From Methylobacterium sp. B4 (GTDB lineage Bacteria > Pseudomonadota > Alphaproteobacteria > Rhizobiales > Beijerinckiaceae): a DNA stretch of 64,000 nt. Of this stretch, positions 37,701 through 44,719 are shown piece after piece (the first letter of the stretch is position 1; each line of letters starts with the position of its first letter). Made by a program: the position numbers and the translations under genes. The notes below the pieces were generated by a model. That model was not told the origin of the DNA and did not search any database. It saw only the letters and a list, made by a program, of their open reading frames with translations. The stretch lies in NCBI RefSeq assembly GCF_003201865.1, contig NZ_QJJJ01000004.1:62001-126000 (forward strand). Reading direction: 5' to 3'.

Positions 37701-39500
37701 GGGCCGGCGGCCGACCTGACCCGGGCGCTGGCGGAGCAGGAGCAGGCCCTCGACCGGCTGCTCAGCGACAAGGGCACGCCCCTGGTCGATGCCCTGCGCG
37801 AGCGCACCGACGCCATCGTCGCCCGCACCGTCGAGGCGGCCCAGGCCCTTCGCGCCGCGCTGGACGAGGGGGCCGCGGCCTCCGCCGGCACCCTCGGCGA
37901 GGCCCACGAGCGGGTGCGCCGCGACGTGGCCGGGTTCCTGGCGCGGATCGAGAGCGCCAATGCGGGCCTGAAGGAGCTCGTGGGCGGGGCTTCGACCCAT
38001 CTCGGCGCCGTCGAGCAGGGACTCGCCGCCCGCGTCGAGGAGATCCAGTCGGCCGTCGAGCGGATCGCCGCCGAGACGGCCCAGGCCTCCGACCGGGTCT
38101 CCACGCAGGTGGCCGCCCTGCGCGACGCCTCGCAGGGCGCGCTGGCCCAGGCCTCCGACCTCGCGCGGACCTTGGACGCGAGCGGTCAGGCGCTGGTCGA
38201 GCGCACCGGCACCCATGTCGGCGCGCTGACCGAGGCCGCCGGCAACCTCGAGGCGGTGGAGAACCGCCTCGCCGAGAGCCTCTCCAGCCGGCAGGCCGTG
38301 GTGGACGCGGTCCTGGCCCGCATCGAGGAGCGCAGCCAGGTCATCGAGGCGCAGACCGGCCGCTTCGGTAGCGTGGTCGAGGAGACCCTGCGTGCGGCGG
38401 AAGCCCGGGCGCGGGAGCTGGGCGAGAGCCTCGCCCAGGCCGCCCGCGAGGCGGGCGCGGCGGTGGCGGGCGACTTCGAGCGCCTGCGCAGCGGCGCCGA
38501 CGCGGAGAGCGCCCGCACGGCGGGGGCGGTGCGCGGCGCCATCGAGGAGGCTTCGGCCAAGATGATGGAGAGCTTCGCGGATGCCTCCGGACGCTTCGGC
38601 GAGTCGGCGACCCGGCTGAACGAGATGGCGGCCGAGATCCGCCGCGAACTCGACGCCACCCGCGCCGACCTCCAGCGCGGCGTGCTGGACCTGCCTCGCG
38701 AGACCCAGGACGCCACCGGCGAGATGCGCCGGGTGGTGGCCGAGCAGATCGACGCGCTCAACGAGCTGGCCGCCCTGGTCGCCCGCTCGAACCGCTCCGT
38801 CGACGTGGCCCAGCCGGTGGCCCAGGCCCGCACGGTCGAGCAGCGCCGCACGGCGGAGGCGGGCCGCGCGGCCCCCGCGCCCGCGGCGCAGCCCGCCCCC
38901 CAGGCGGCCCGCAGCCCGGCCCCGGCGGCGCCCCGGCCCCAGGCGGCGCAACCCCAGGCCGCACGGCCTCAAGGGGCGGCGAATCCGGCCCCGGTCCGTC
39001 CGGCCAATCCGGCTCCGGTCCAGGGGCGGCCCGGCACCCGCGACAACCGCGGCTGGCTGTCCGACCTGCTGACCCGCGCCTCCATCGACGACGAGGCCGG
39101 CGAGCCCGCTCCGACGCCGGCCCCCGCCGCGCCCGAGGCCCCGGCGACCGTGGAGCGGATCTCGCTCGACGCGATCTCGACCGACATCGCCCGGATGGTG
39201 GATCATCAGGCTTCGGTCGAGTTCTGGCAGCGCTACCGCCAGGGCGAGCCGAACCTGTTCGACGACCGGCTCTACACCACGCAGGGCCGCCGGACCTTCG
39301 AGCAGATCCAGCGCCGCTACCGGGCGGATGCCGAGTTCCGCCGCACGGTCGATCGCTACGTCGGCGAATTCGAGCGGCTGCTGGGCGAGGTGACCAAGAA
39401 CGACCGCGACACCAAGCGGGCGGATGCCTACCTCACCTCCGAGACGGGCAAGGTCTACACCATGCTCGCGCATGCCAGCGGCCGGTTCGACGAGGTGTGA
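31746..39500 (+). CDS. Giant membrane-anchored coiled-coil protein, growth-pole-ring (GPR)-like
   Basis: Product of 2,584 residues. A cytoplasmic N-terminus (ALSAIEQALNLDIPAPGE) leads to two transmembrane helices near residues 115-200 (LVAGIASFLWLNGLVALAW, then AVVATAIAGPIVLFLITAML). About 2,000 residues of apolipoprotein-like amphipathic coiled coil follow, a Pro/Ala-rich linker near residue 2,380 and a conserved C-terminal globular domain (FWQRYRQGEPNLFDDRLY to KVYTMLAHASGRF). This is the layout of GPR, the protein that forms a ring at the growing pole of Agrobacterium. Three tandem-repeat blocks have periods of 44, 33 and 36 residues. There are no internal stops, and the opposite strand's long open frames are GC shadows. 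Start ATG at 31746 after GAGGCG. Confidence 0.9.
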   Translation: MATEKKLKDPAEAALSAIEQALNLDIPAPGENARVEPRLPDVGDGDPLTDPFAEAGNRRTPNLDIDTGAPDLPPPERGRSRREGGLLPPDRSLVANDDRQNIGILQQTLRVRPSRKPYLVAGIASFLWLNGLVALAWNQSGGDLKAFITGLTALQAAVVATAIAGPIVLFLITAMLAVRAHEMRLVARAVGEVAIRLAEPESFSTDAVLTMSQTVRREVAAVGDGVERALARAGELETLVRGEISTLERAYSDNEIRIRTLVDELIAQRESIVANADRVRGAITGSHENLSTELDGAAERIVAAINGAGERVTGALDARGTEITAALSEVGERVVGNVSTRGDDLIRQLNATSEGVRGGLEEIGGTLTATLQQRADEVTQAFERTGGALTRTLADNAGSVAKSLSETGASLIEALDRHGGAVRETFERSTKGLEDAFLSRGNELTERFAQTGGTITARFAETGEGLSRHFAATGAAISDDIAARGALLRTEIEAAGTGVSELIEGRGRDAQAALALAAGSVADSFSTRLDSVRDDFLAAATRAADTMDGRGLELAGRIEAAASRVDDTITVQGGALAAGLDAAGERVAELMSGRAAGAAATVAQALAGLESAFADRASGTAESLRETIERLGRDLEIQAGTAHDGIRRNAETATAAVGASVEEAERRLRAASETLGGTLTDRATESAALLLRTAEDTTGTAKAQADAMASRFADAAAALRRAADEAAAAVETRSNDVVTRFRSAAERVGGELDGRTEAASQALHAAIQRMADELSARSAEATGALALAAAHAGGEVGTRTDQSMQSLQDLLRQVADEIAVRGAEATVALSLAAAQAGGEIGSRADQSAQGLRDLLRQVSEEIDTRSAEATDALARTAQRVGGEVGGRTEESLRALRDTLARVGEELATRSTEATAALARAAEEAGGTVGGRTEDALATLRETLRRLGEEIAARGAAVTETLSRTAEGVGSDLSARLGALEEGFGQHGRGAAALIADQSDEAQARLEGTGREVMLAIAGHVSRVGDTLHRSHAAFVETADSRARAVEDALGSRLAALQETIARGDILADRIAGSTQALGDTLGSRLAEVDRIIAVQGNALAESLAERARLAGETVGARLAEMETLSTQRAAEIDERFASLLGHVDTRLGARATALNEALVQRAAEIARTLEEGNRTLAGSLDRRADGAAQDIAERGRAVGDALAARAADISERLDRSTQDLARRLDEGAQRLDDGVVARLDGLTGTLEERARQLDETFGIQALEAVRLIESRTRSIDGELTGRIRELVALVENRSGGAAQALGGHVEAIARLFDERAESLAHLFDERGGALSADLDQRGRAAMDGLDARLSEIGQALDQGGASLAALLDRRGTSLLAGLRDVMGQLDALLGDGAGRLGQALDGHAHEIRTTLDSRTDDLRGLIEGGAGRVRGELDAGLGALDAALEERARTVRDVLDTRTNEIRATLDSRTDDLRGLVDGSAGHVRGEFDAGLDALRAALEEPARTVQDLLDSRAGELRTMLDHRTGEIRGLLEHRTDDLRTTLEERTRAVQDVLDHRADEIRGMLDHRTDDMRATLEERTRAVQDVLDRRAGEIRGLLQTHAGALDESFQGRVQPLQDALREGARAFIETLEGGIGRATGEVETRTKALTSLFDERLGVLGDLVDGRGQQIARTVETRAQELRTLFDEILATLDTLVDDRSTALTGRLDAQTKAMTAVFDERMRSLDGLVQSRGGEFARLVETQAATLSQSVDARSEAFTSRIDARLRAFATVVASRADALAEAFDERQDAYAALIDQGTARMGAALEERARSHVAQIESAEERQRAVAALIEEGTARMVAALDERARHQAALAEGFEGQREAYTSLIEQGTARMVAALEERARRQAVLAEAFDRQKEAYAALVDGGTARMVAALDARTERQAELAESFDERQNAYGALVEAGITRMNGMLDERARRHAAQVQEHADALAEALDRRNAELSRLIDGPAADLTRALAEQEQALDRLLSDKGTPLVDALRERTDAIVARTVEAAQALRAALDEGAAASAGTLGEAHERVRRDVAGFLARIESANAGLKELVGGASTHLGAVEQGLAARVEEIQSAVERIAAETAQASDRVSTQVAALRDASQGALAQASDLARTLDASGQALVERTGTHVGALTEAAGNLEAVENRLAESLSSRQAVVDAVLARIEERSQVIEAQTGRFGSVVEETLRAAEARARELGESLAQAAREAGAAVAGDFERLRSGADAESARTAGAVRGAIEEASAKMMESFADASGRFGESATRLNEMAAEIRRELDATRADLQRGVLDLPRETQDATGEMRRVVAEQIDALNELAALVARSNRSVDVAQPVAQARTVEQRRTAEAGRAAPAPAAQPAPQAARSPAPAAPRPQAAQPQAARPQGAANPAPVRPANPAPVQGRPGTRDNRGWLSDLLTRASIDDEAGEPAPTPAPAAPEAPATVERISLDAISTDIARMVDHQASVEFWQRYRQGEPNLFDDRLYTTQGRRTFEQIQRRYRADAEFRRTVDRYVGEFERLLGEVTKNDRDTKRADAYLTSETGKVYTMLAHASGRFDEV
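34080..34607 (+). repeat. Four tandem 132-bp (44-residue) repeats in the GPR-like gene
   Basis: Units start at 34080, 34212, 34344 and 34476, each exactly 132 bases, with no gaps. Each begins with AEAT or TEAT, has GGEVG or a close variant at residues 15-19 and an LRD(L/T)L-type helix near residue 30. 44 residues is four 11-residue amphipathic turns, the apolipoprotein-type spacing. Confidence 0.85.
36354..36551 (+). repeat. Two 99-bp (33-residue) repeats in the GPR-like gene
   Basis: Units at 36354-36452 and 36453-36551 share DD(L/M)R(T/A)TLEERTRAVQDVLD and an EIRG(M/L)L end. Looser relatives of the unit occur upstream from about 35970. 33 residues is three 11-residue turns. Confidence 0.85.
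37140..37571 (+). repeat. Four tandem 108-bp (36-residue) repeats in the GPR-like gene
   Basis: Units start at 37140, 37248, 37356 and 37464. Each begins GTARM(V/G)AAL and ends around a (D/E)xQxxAYxxLI-type helix; a degenerate fifth unit follows (GITRMNGMLDERARR). The 36-residue period differs from the 44- and 33-residue blocks upstream. Confidence 0.85.
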
Positions 39501-39610
39501 GGAAACGCCGACGCGGTGACGGGGCACGCTCCGTCACCGCGAGGCGAAGGCGAGACGATCGAGGGGCGCGGCAGTCTCGAATGGCTCGCGCCGGTGAGCG
39601 CATCCGGCGC

Positions 39611-40051
39611 TCAGATCAGCCCCAGAGCCACCAGTTCCCGGCGCAGGCTCTCGGGCATCTCGGCGACCTCGCCGGCGCTGGCCCGGTCGAGGTCGGCCGG
39701 CGCGTCGCGGGCCTCTAGGTAGCGCCAGCCCTGGAACGGACGGCAGGGGCGGGGCGAGACCGGCGTCACGAGAGGGTCGAGGACGAGGCGGCAGCGCTCG
39801 ATGCCGTCGCTGCCGGTGACGGGTTCGAGTGCGCGGATCGGCTGGCGGCAGCTCAGCGTGCCCTTCATCACCCAATAGATCGAACCCTGGCCGGCAATGG
39901 CCTTCGACCGCTTGGGAAACATGCGGGTGACGTGCACGGTCGACGGGTCGGCGCCGAGTCGGGTCGCCTCCGCCCGGTTGTGCGCGATGCGCGCCTCCAG
40001 CTCCTCGATGGAGGAGGGGCCGACGCACAGCTTCAGGAGATGCAGGGCCAT
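39611..40051 (-). CDS. DUF1489 family protein
   Basis: Product of 146 residues matching the small alphaproteobacterial DUF1489 family: MALHLLKLCVGPSSIEEL, VTRMFPKRSKAI, GSIYWVMKGTLSCRQPI and CRPFQGWRYLEARDAP. Function unknown. Its stop is 110 bases from the end of the giant gene (convergent), and it lies downstream of the cheZ-like gene on the same strand, 75 bases away. Confidence 0.9.
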   Translation of the reverse strand: MALHLLKLCVGPSSIEELEARIAHNRAEATRLGADPSTVHVTRMFPKRSKAIAGQGSIYWVMKGTLSCRQPIRALEPVTGSDGIERCRLVLDPLVTPVSPRPCRPFQGWRYLEARDAPADLDRASAGEVAEMPESLRRELVALGLI

Positions 40052-40126
40052 GACGCGGGCCCCTATAGCGCATCGGCGGGCGAAGTGGCGGCTCGATTTC
40101 GCGCCCGCGCCACCCTGCCCTCCCCG

Positions 40127-41209
40127 TCAGGCGAAGAGGGCGATCTTCTCCTCGATGCTCAGCCTGTCGAGATCGGGGAAGGCGGTGGCGAGGTCGTCGC
40201 CCGCCAGGGGCTTTGCCCCTTCGACCACATCTGCGACCACATCGGGAGCCGGCTCGGCCGCGACCGTCTCCGGCGCGTCGAGATCCGGCGTCGGCTCGGC
40301 CTCCTCGAACGCCGCCTCGATCTCGTCGGGCACGTCGAGGACGGCCGCGCTCTCGTCGACGAGGACGGGCGCATCCGCCACCGGCTCGGCGGACATCGAC
40401 ACCGGCTCGGGAGCCGGCGCGGCCGCTTCCGGCATCTCGGGCAGGAAGGCAAGGTCGTCGTCCAGGGCCACCGCCGAGAGGGGCGCGCGGGCGGACGGGG
40501 CCGGCGCAGGGGCGGCGCCCTCCATGTCGAGGAAGCGGTCGACATCGCTCTGGTCGAGGGCGGCGTCGAGGACCGAACCGGCCTCCGCGCGCACCCGGCC
40601 GCCCTCGTCGAGGCCGGCGACGGCATCGTCGGAGGTCCCCCAGATCCCGATCATCGAGGTGATGCGGTTCTCGAGGTAGCGCAGGGTGTGCACCACGCGG
40701 CTCGTGCGCTGCGCCGTCAGGTCCTGGAACGAGCAGGCCGTGTAGATCTGCGTGGCGTGCCGGTCGAGGTCGTCGCACAGGGCGGAGTCGGCGCCGGTCT
40801 CGCGCAGGGTCCAGGCCGCCTCCTGCACCGCCTCGGCGGCGCCCAGGATGTCGGAGGTCGCCCGCTCGGTGGCGCGCACGATGGCGTCGAGGGTCTCGGA
40901 GGCGACGGTGAGGCGGCTCTCGCCCTGGTCCGGCGTGGAGAGCGCGGCCACCTCCGCCCGGGTGCGGGCGATGGCGTCGGCCATCTCCATCAGATCGCCC
41001 CGGAAGCGGCCGACATCGTCGGGCCGCTCGGTGGTCACGGCATTCTCGATGCGCCGGATCGCGTCCAGCAGCACCTCGGTATCCGCGTTGCGGTTGCGCC
41101 GGGCATATTCCGACAGAAACCACCGGCCCCGTTCCGTTTCGCGGACGGCGTCCTCGATGGCATCGTATTGCGACGCGTCCAGCGGCGTCAGGGAACGGGA
41201 ACTCGACAT
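40127..41209 (-). CDS. cheZ: CheZ-like protein phosphatase
   Basis: Product of 360 residues. The long helical hairpin in the first ~200 residues ends in ACSFQDLTAQRTSRVVHTLR, which aligns with the CheZ motif DFQDLTGQ whose Asp and Gln drive CheY-phosphate hydrolysis. A following ENRITSMIGIWG segment is usual in alphaproteobacterial CheZ. The remaining ~140 residues are an acidic Pro/Ala/Glu-rich linker ending in a short helix (FPDLDRLSIEEKIALFA), like the CheY-binding C-terminal helix of CheZ. No other chemotaxis gene adjoins. Start ATG at 41209. Confidence 0.85.
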   Translation of the reverse strand: MSSSRSLTPLDASQYDAIEDAVRETERGRWFLSEYARRNRNADTEVLLDAIRRIENAVTTERPDDVGRFRGDLMEMADAIARTRAEVAALSTPDQGESRLTVASETLDAIVRATERATSDILGAAEAVQEAAWTLRETGADSALCDDLDRHATQIYTACSFQDLTAQRTSRVVHTLRYLENRITSMIGIWGTSDDAVAGLDEGGRVRAEAGSVLDAALDQSDVDRFLDMEGAAPAPAPSARAPLSAVALDDDLAFLPEMPEAAAPAPEPVSMSAEPVADAPVLVDESAAVLDVPDEIEAAFEEAEPTPDLDAPETVAAEPAPDVVADVVEGAKPLAGDDLATAFPDLDRLSIEEKIALFA

Positions 41210-41371
41210 CACACCCCGCAAGACCCGGCGCCCGGCAAGGGAGCGCCGCGACAATCGACGGTTTGGGCGAGATTGACACGACCGCTTTAACGGCGGCTTA
41301 CGCTTCGGCCGCGTCTCGCAGCTTCGCGAAGCGTCGACGATCAGACGGGCGGCCGACTTCGCCGCGACCTC

Positions 41372-42592
41372 GTGCCAGCGACATCCCCGCCAGCGACACC
41401 ACCCTCCCCCGAGCCCGATCCCGTGCGGCTCGGCCTGCTCTACACCGTCGTCTTCGTCGAGATCGGCATCGCCATGCCGTTCATGCCGGTCTGGCTCGGC
41501 GGGCTCGGACTCGATGCCGGACTGATCGGACTGCTGCTGGCCCTGCCGATCGCCACGAAGGTTCTCGCGACACGGCCCCTGACCGGGCTGATCGATCGGG
41601 GTGTGCGCCCGCGCACCCTGCTCGTCGCCGGCAGCCTCGTGTTGGCCCTGACCTACGCCCTGATGCCGCTGGCCGCCGCCCTCGCGGTGACGATGCTGGG
41701 CCTCCTGATCGTCCTGAACGCGGTAGCTCAGGCGCCCCTGGTGCCGAGCATCGACTACCTGACGCTCGCCGCCGCCCGCCGCTCGCGCCGGATCGACTAT
41801 GCCCGCATCCGGATGTGCGGCTCGGTCGGCTTCCTGGCGGCGAACCTCGCCGGGGGCGCCCTGCTCGGCCTGCTCGGCGACCGCGTGGCGGTGCCGCTGC
41901 TGCTGACCGGGCTCGCCCTCGTCGCCACCCTCGTCGCCGCGGCCGGACGCGATCCCGCGCCCGCCCTCGCCCCGCGCCCGGCCTCGGCGGCCGCCCCGCC
42001 CCTGCCCGCGGTGCTGCGGCTCTGCATCGGCGCGGCGGCGCTGATCCAGGCGAGCCACGCGGCGGTCTACGCCTTCGGCAGTCTCGACTGGGCCCGGCAC
42101 GGCGTCTCGACCCCCTGGATCGGAACGCTCTGGGCCGTGGGCGTCGCCGCCGAGATCGCGCTGTTCGCCCTGGTCGGCCGCTGGCCCGCCCGCTGGCGCA
42201 GCCCGTTCCGGCTCCTGGCATTGGGCGGGGGCGCGGCCCTGGTGCGGGCCGTCGGGCTCTACTGGGCGGAGGGGGAGCTGGCTCTTCTCCTGCCGCTCCA
42301 GCTTCTGCACGGCCTCACCTTCGGCGCGACGCATCTCGGCGCCATGGCCGCGGTCTCCGGGTTCAGCCCGGAGGGAGCCCGCGGCCGGGCGCAGGGGACG
42401 GTCGGCGCCTCGACCGCCCTGGTCTCGGCTCTGGCCACCCTGGCCTGCGGTGCCGTCTACCGCTCGCTCGGCGGGCCCGCGACCTTCCTGATGATGGCGC
42501 CGCTGGCGCTCGCCGGCCTCGGCCTCGTGGTGCTGGCAAAGCGCGACCGTGAGGCCCGGCGGTTTGGCGCCGGCTCCCGCGATGCGGTATAG
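41372..42592 (+). CDS. MFS transporter (HcaT/LacY-like)
   Basis: Product of 406 residues with 12 predicted helices in two halves. Landmarks are VFVEIGIAMPFMPVWLGG in TM1, TKVLATRPLTGLIDRG in the 2-3 loop, RIDYARIRMCGSVGFLAANL in TM5 and LLHGLTFGATHLGAMA in TM10. This fits the MFS_1-like group containing 3-phenylpropionate carriers. Substrate unknown. The start is a GTG at 41372, placed so that TM1 is intact. Its stop is 49 bases before the Mla permease start. Confidence 0.88.
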   Translation: MPATSPPATPPSPEPDPVRLGLLYTVVFVEIGIAMPFMPVWLGGLGLDAGLIGLLLALPIATKVLATRPLTGLIDRGVRPRTLLVAGSLVLALTYALMPLAAALAVTMLGLLIVLNAVAQAPLVPSIDYLTLAAARRSRRIDYARIRMCGSVGFLAANLAGGALLGLLGDRVAVPLLLTGLALVATLVAAAGRDPAPALAPRPASAAAPPLPAVLRLCIGAAALIQASHAAVYAFGSLDWARHGVSTPWIGTLWAVGVAAEIALFALVGRWPARWRSPFRLLALGGGAALVRAVGLYWAEGELALLLPLQLLHGLTFGATHLGAMAAVSGFSPEGARGRAQGTVGASTALVSALATLACGAVYRSLGGPATFLMMAPLALAGLGLVVLAKRDREARRFGAGSRDAV

Positions 42593-42640
42593 AAACGCTT
42601 GAGGAGAGATCCGCCCTCGGGCGGCAGCGGGAGCGGCTTC

Positions 42641-43789
42641 GTGCGGATCGCAGACGGCCAGAGCGCGATGGACGAAGCCGGCGCCGACCTCGACGGCGAC
42701 GGCGGCCGCGTCGTGCTGCACGGGCGCTGGACGGCGGACCAGGGACCGGCGGTGGAGAGCGCCTCCGCCCGCATCGCCGCCCACGGCCGCAGCCGCGCCG
42801 TGCTGGTGGACCTCAGCGGGCTGACGCGCCTCGACACCCTGGGCGCCTGGGTGCTGGAGCGGACCCGGGCCGAGATCGAGGCGGCCGGCGGCCGGCTCGC
42901 CTATGCGGGGGCGCGGCCCGAGCACCGCATCCTGCTCGGCGAGATGGGCCTGCGCGAGCCCGAGCCAGCCCCGAAGGACGCACGCAACCCGCTGCTGCGC
43001 GCGCTGGACGGGACCGGACGCCGCGTCGTGCGCGGCGGCAACGAGATCCTGGCCGGCCTCGCCTTCCTCGGCGAGGTGGTCGCCGCGGCGGGCCGCGTCG
43101 CGCGCCGGCCGCAGACCTTCCGCACCGCGGCCCTGGTCAACCAGCTGGAGCAGGTCGCCTATCGCGGCGTGCCGATCATCGTCCTGATCTCGTTCCTCGT
43201 CGGCGGTATCGTCGCGCAGCAGGGCATCTTCCAGCTCCAGCGCTTCGGCGCGCAGAGCTTCGTCGTGAACCTGATCGGCCTGCTCATCCTGCGCGAACTC
43301 GGGGTGCTGCTCACCTCGATCATGGTGGCGGGCCGCTCCGGCTCGGCCTTCACCGCCGAGATCGGCTCCATGCGCATGCGCGAGGAGGTCGATGCCCTGC
43401 GGGTGATGGGGCTCGATCCGATCGAGATCCTGATCCTGCCGCGCATCCTCGCTCTGGTGATCGGCCTGCCGCTGCTCGCCTTTCTCGGCTCGCTCGCGGC
43501 GCTGGCCGGCGGTGGCCTCACCGCCGCGATCTACGGCGGCATGACCACCGACGCCTTCCTGGCGCGGCTCCAGGCGGCGGTCTCGTTCCACCACTTCGCC
43601 GTCGGACTGATCAAGGCGCCGTTCATGGCGCTGACCATCGGCATCATCGCGACGATCGAGGGCTTCGCGGTCGAGGGCTCGGCGGAGTCGCTCGGCCGCC
43701 ACGTCACCGCCTCAGTCGTCAAGTCAATCTTCATGGTGATCGTGCTGGATGGCCTCTTCGCGGTCTTCTTCGCCGCGATCAATTTCTAG
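42641..43789 (+). CDS. mlaE: Mla-type lipid ABC transporter permease with N-terminal STAS domain
   Basis: Inner-membrane permease of the lipid transport system that keeps outer-membrane asymmetry. The STAS domain (LVDLSGLTRLDTLGAWVLE) covers about residues 15-110, and MlaE follows (FLVGGIVAQQGIFQLQRFGA, LGVLLTSIMVAGRSGSAFTA, EVDALRVMGLDPIEILILPR). In other species the STAS part is the separate protein MlaB, so this is a fused MlaB-MlaE. GTG start at 42641 with GGGAGCGG upstream (382 residues); TTG 42599 or ATG 42668 are alternatives. First gene of a four-gene operon. Confidence 0.93.
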   Translation: MRIADGQSAMDEAGADLDGDGGRVVLHGRWTADQGPAVESASARIAAHGRSRAVLVDLSGLTRLDTLGAWVLERTRAEIEAAGGRLAYAGARPEHRILLGEMGLREPEPAPKDARNPLLRALDGTGRRVVRGGNEILAGLAFLGEVVAAAGRVARRPQTFRTAALVNQLEQVAYRGVPIIVLISFLVGGIVAQQGIFQLQRFGAQSFVVNLIGLLILRELGVLLTSIMVAGRSGSAFTAEIGSMRMREEVDALRVMGLDPIEILILPRILALVIGLPLLAFLGSLAALAGGGLTAAIYGGMTTDAFLARLQAAVSFHHFAVGLIKAPFMALTIGIIATIEGFAVEGSAESLGRHVTASVVKSIFMVIVLDGLFAVFFAAINF

Positions 43790-43808
43790 AGCCGCGCGGA
43801 CGGACGAC

Positions 43809-44642
43809 TTGGCAATCAGCCTCCCAGATGCTTCCCCGGCCCAGCCGGAGGTCGACGCGATCATCCGCGTGCGCGACCTCGTGGTCGGTTTCGGCCACCG
43901 CACGGTGATGAAGGGGCTCGATCTCGACATCCGCCGCGGCGAGATCCTGGGCTTCGTCGGCCCGTCCGGCCAGGGCAAGTCGGTGCTGACGCGGACCATC
44001 CTCGGCCTCGTGCCGAAGCGCTCCGGCACCATCGAGATCTTCGGCGAGGACGTGGACGGGCTTACCATCACCCGGCGGCGGCAGCTCGAGCAGCGCTGGG
44101 GCGTGCTGTTCCAGCAGGGGGCTCTGTTCTCCGGCCTCACCGTCAAGCAGAACATCCAGATGCCGATGCGCGAGCATCTGAAGCTCTCCGAACGCCTGCT
44201 CGACGAGTTCGCCCGGCTCAAGATCGAGATGGTCGGCCTCAAGCCCGACGCCGCCGACAAGTACCCCTCGGAGCTGTCGGGCGGCATGATTAAGCGCGCC
44301 GCGCTCGCCCGCTCCCTGGCGCTCGACCCCGAGATCCTGTTCCTCGACGAGCCGACCTCTGGCCTCGATCCCATCGGCGCGGGCGAGTTCGATGACCTCG
44401 TCTCGACCCTGAAGAAGACGCTTGGGCTCACCGTCTTCATGGTGACGCACGATCTCGACAGCCTCTACACCGCCTGCGACCGCATCGCGGCGCTCGGTGA
44501 CGGCCGGATCATCGCGCAGGGCACGATCGAGGAGATGCTGGCGAGCGACCATCCCTGGCTGCGCTCGTATTTCCACGGCAAGCGCGCCCGTGCGCTCGCC
44601 GCCCCGGCCAAAGCCGCGCAGCCGGGTTACGCCCATGCTTGA
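43809..44642 (+). CDS. mlaF: Mla-type lipid ABC transporter ATP-binding protein
   Basis: Product of 277 residues with an intact ATPase: Walker A GPSGQGKSVLTR, signature ELSGGMIKRAALAR, Walker B ILFLDEPTSGLDP and switch His in MVTHDLDSLY. LFQQGALFSGLTVKQNI is typical of MlaF. A TTG at 43809 is preferred, 20 bases after the permease stop; an ATG at 43749 would overlap the permease by 41 bases and adds an Arg/Ser-rich leader. Confidence 0.93.
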   Translation: MAISLPDASPAQPEVDAIIRVRDLVVGFGHRTVMKGLDLDIRRGEILGFVGPSGQGKSVLTRTILGLVPKRSGTIEIFGEDVDGLTITRRRQLEQRWGVLFQQGALFSGLTVKQNIQMPMREHLKLSERLLDEFARLKIEMVGLKPDAADKYPSELSGGMIKRAALARSLALDPEILFLDEPTSGLDPIGAGEFDDLVSTLKKTLGLTVFMVTHDLDSLYTACDRIAALGDGRIIAQGTIEEMLASDHPWLRSYFHGKRARALAAPAKAAQPGYAHA

Positions 44643-44719
44643 ACGCCGCGGGGCCGCGCAGACCCGGGGTGCGGTTTCGCACCGCCCCCGGACCACGGAT
44701 CGGGATTAGAGCTGAGCCG

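Noticed and set aside
31536..39527. Very long open frames on the minus strand opposite the giant gene (1,390 and 1,220 codons)
   Set aside because: They mirror the plus-strand repeats, have shadow-type composition (Gly, Ala, Arg, His rich) and no family match. In GC-rich DNA the strand opposite a gene often stays open.
41210..43702. Minus-strand extension of the CheZ frame across the MFS and Mla genes
   Set aside because: CheZ similarity starts at the ATG at 41209; upstream sequence is antisense to well-defined genes.
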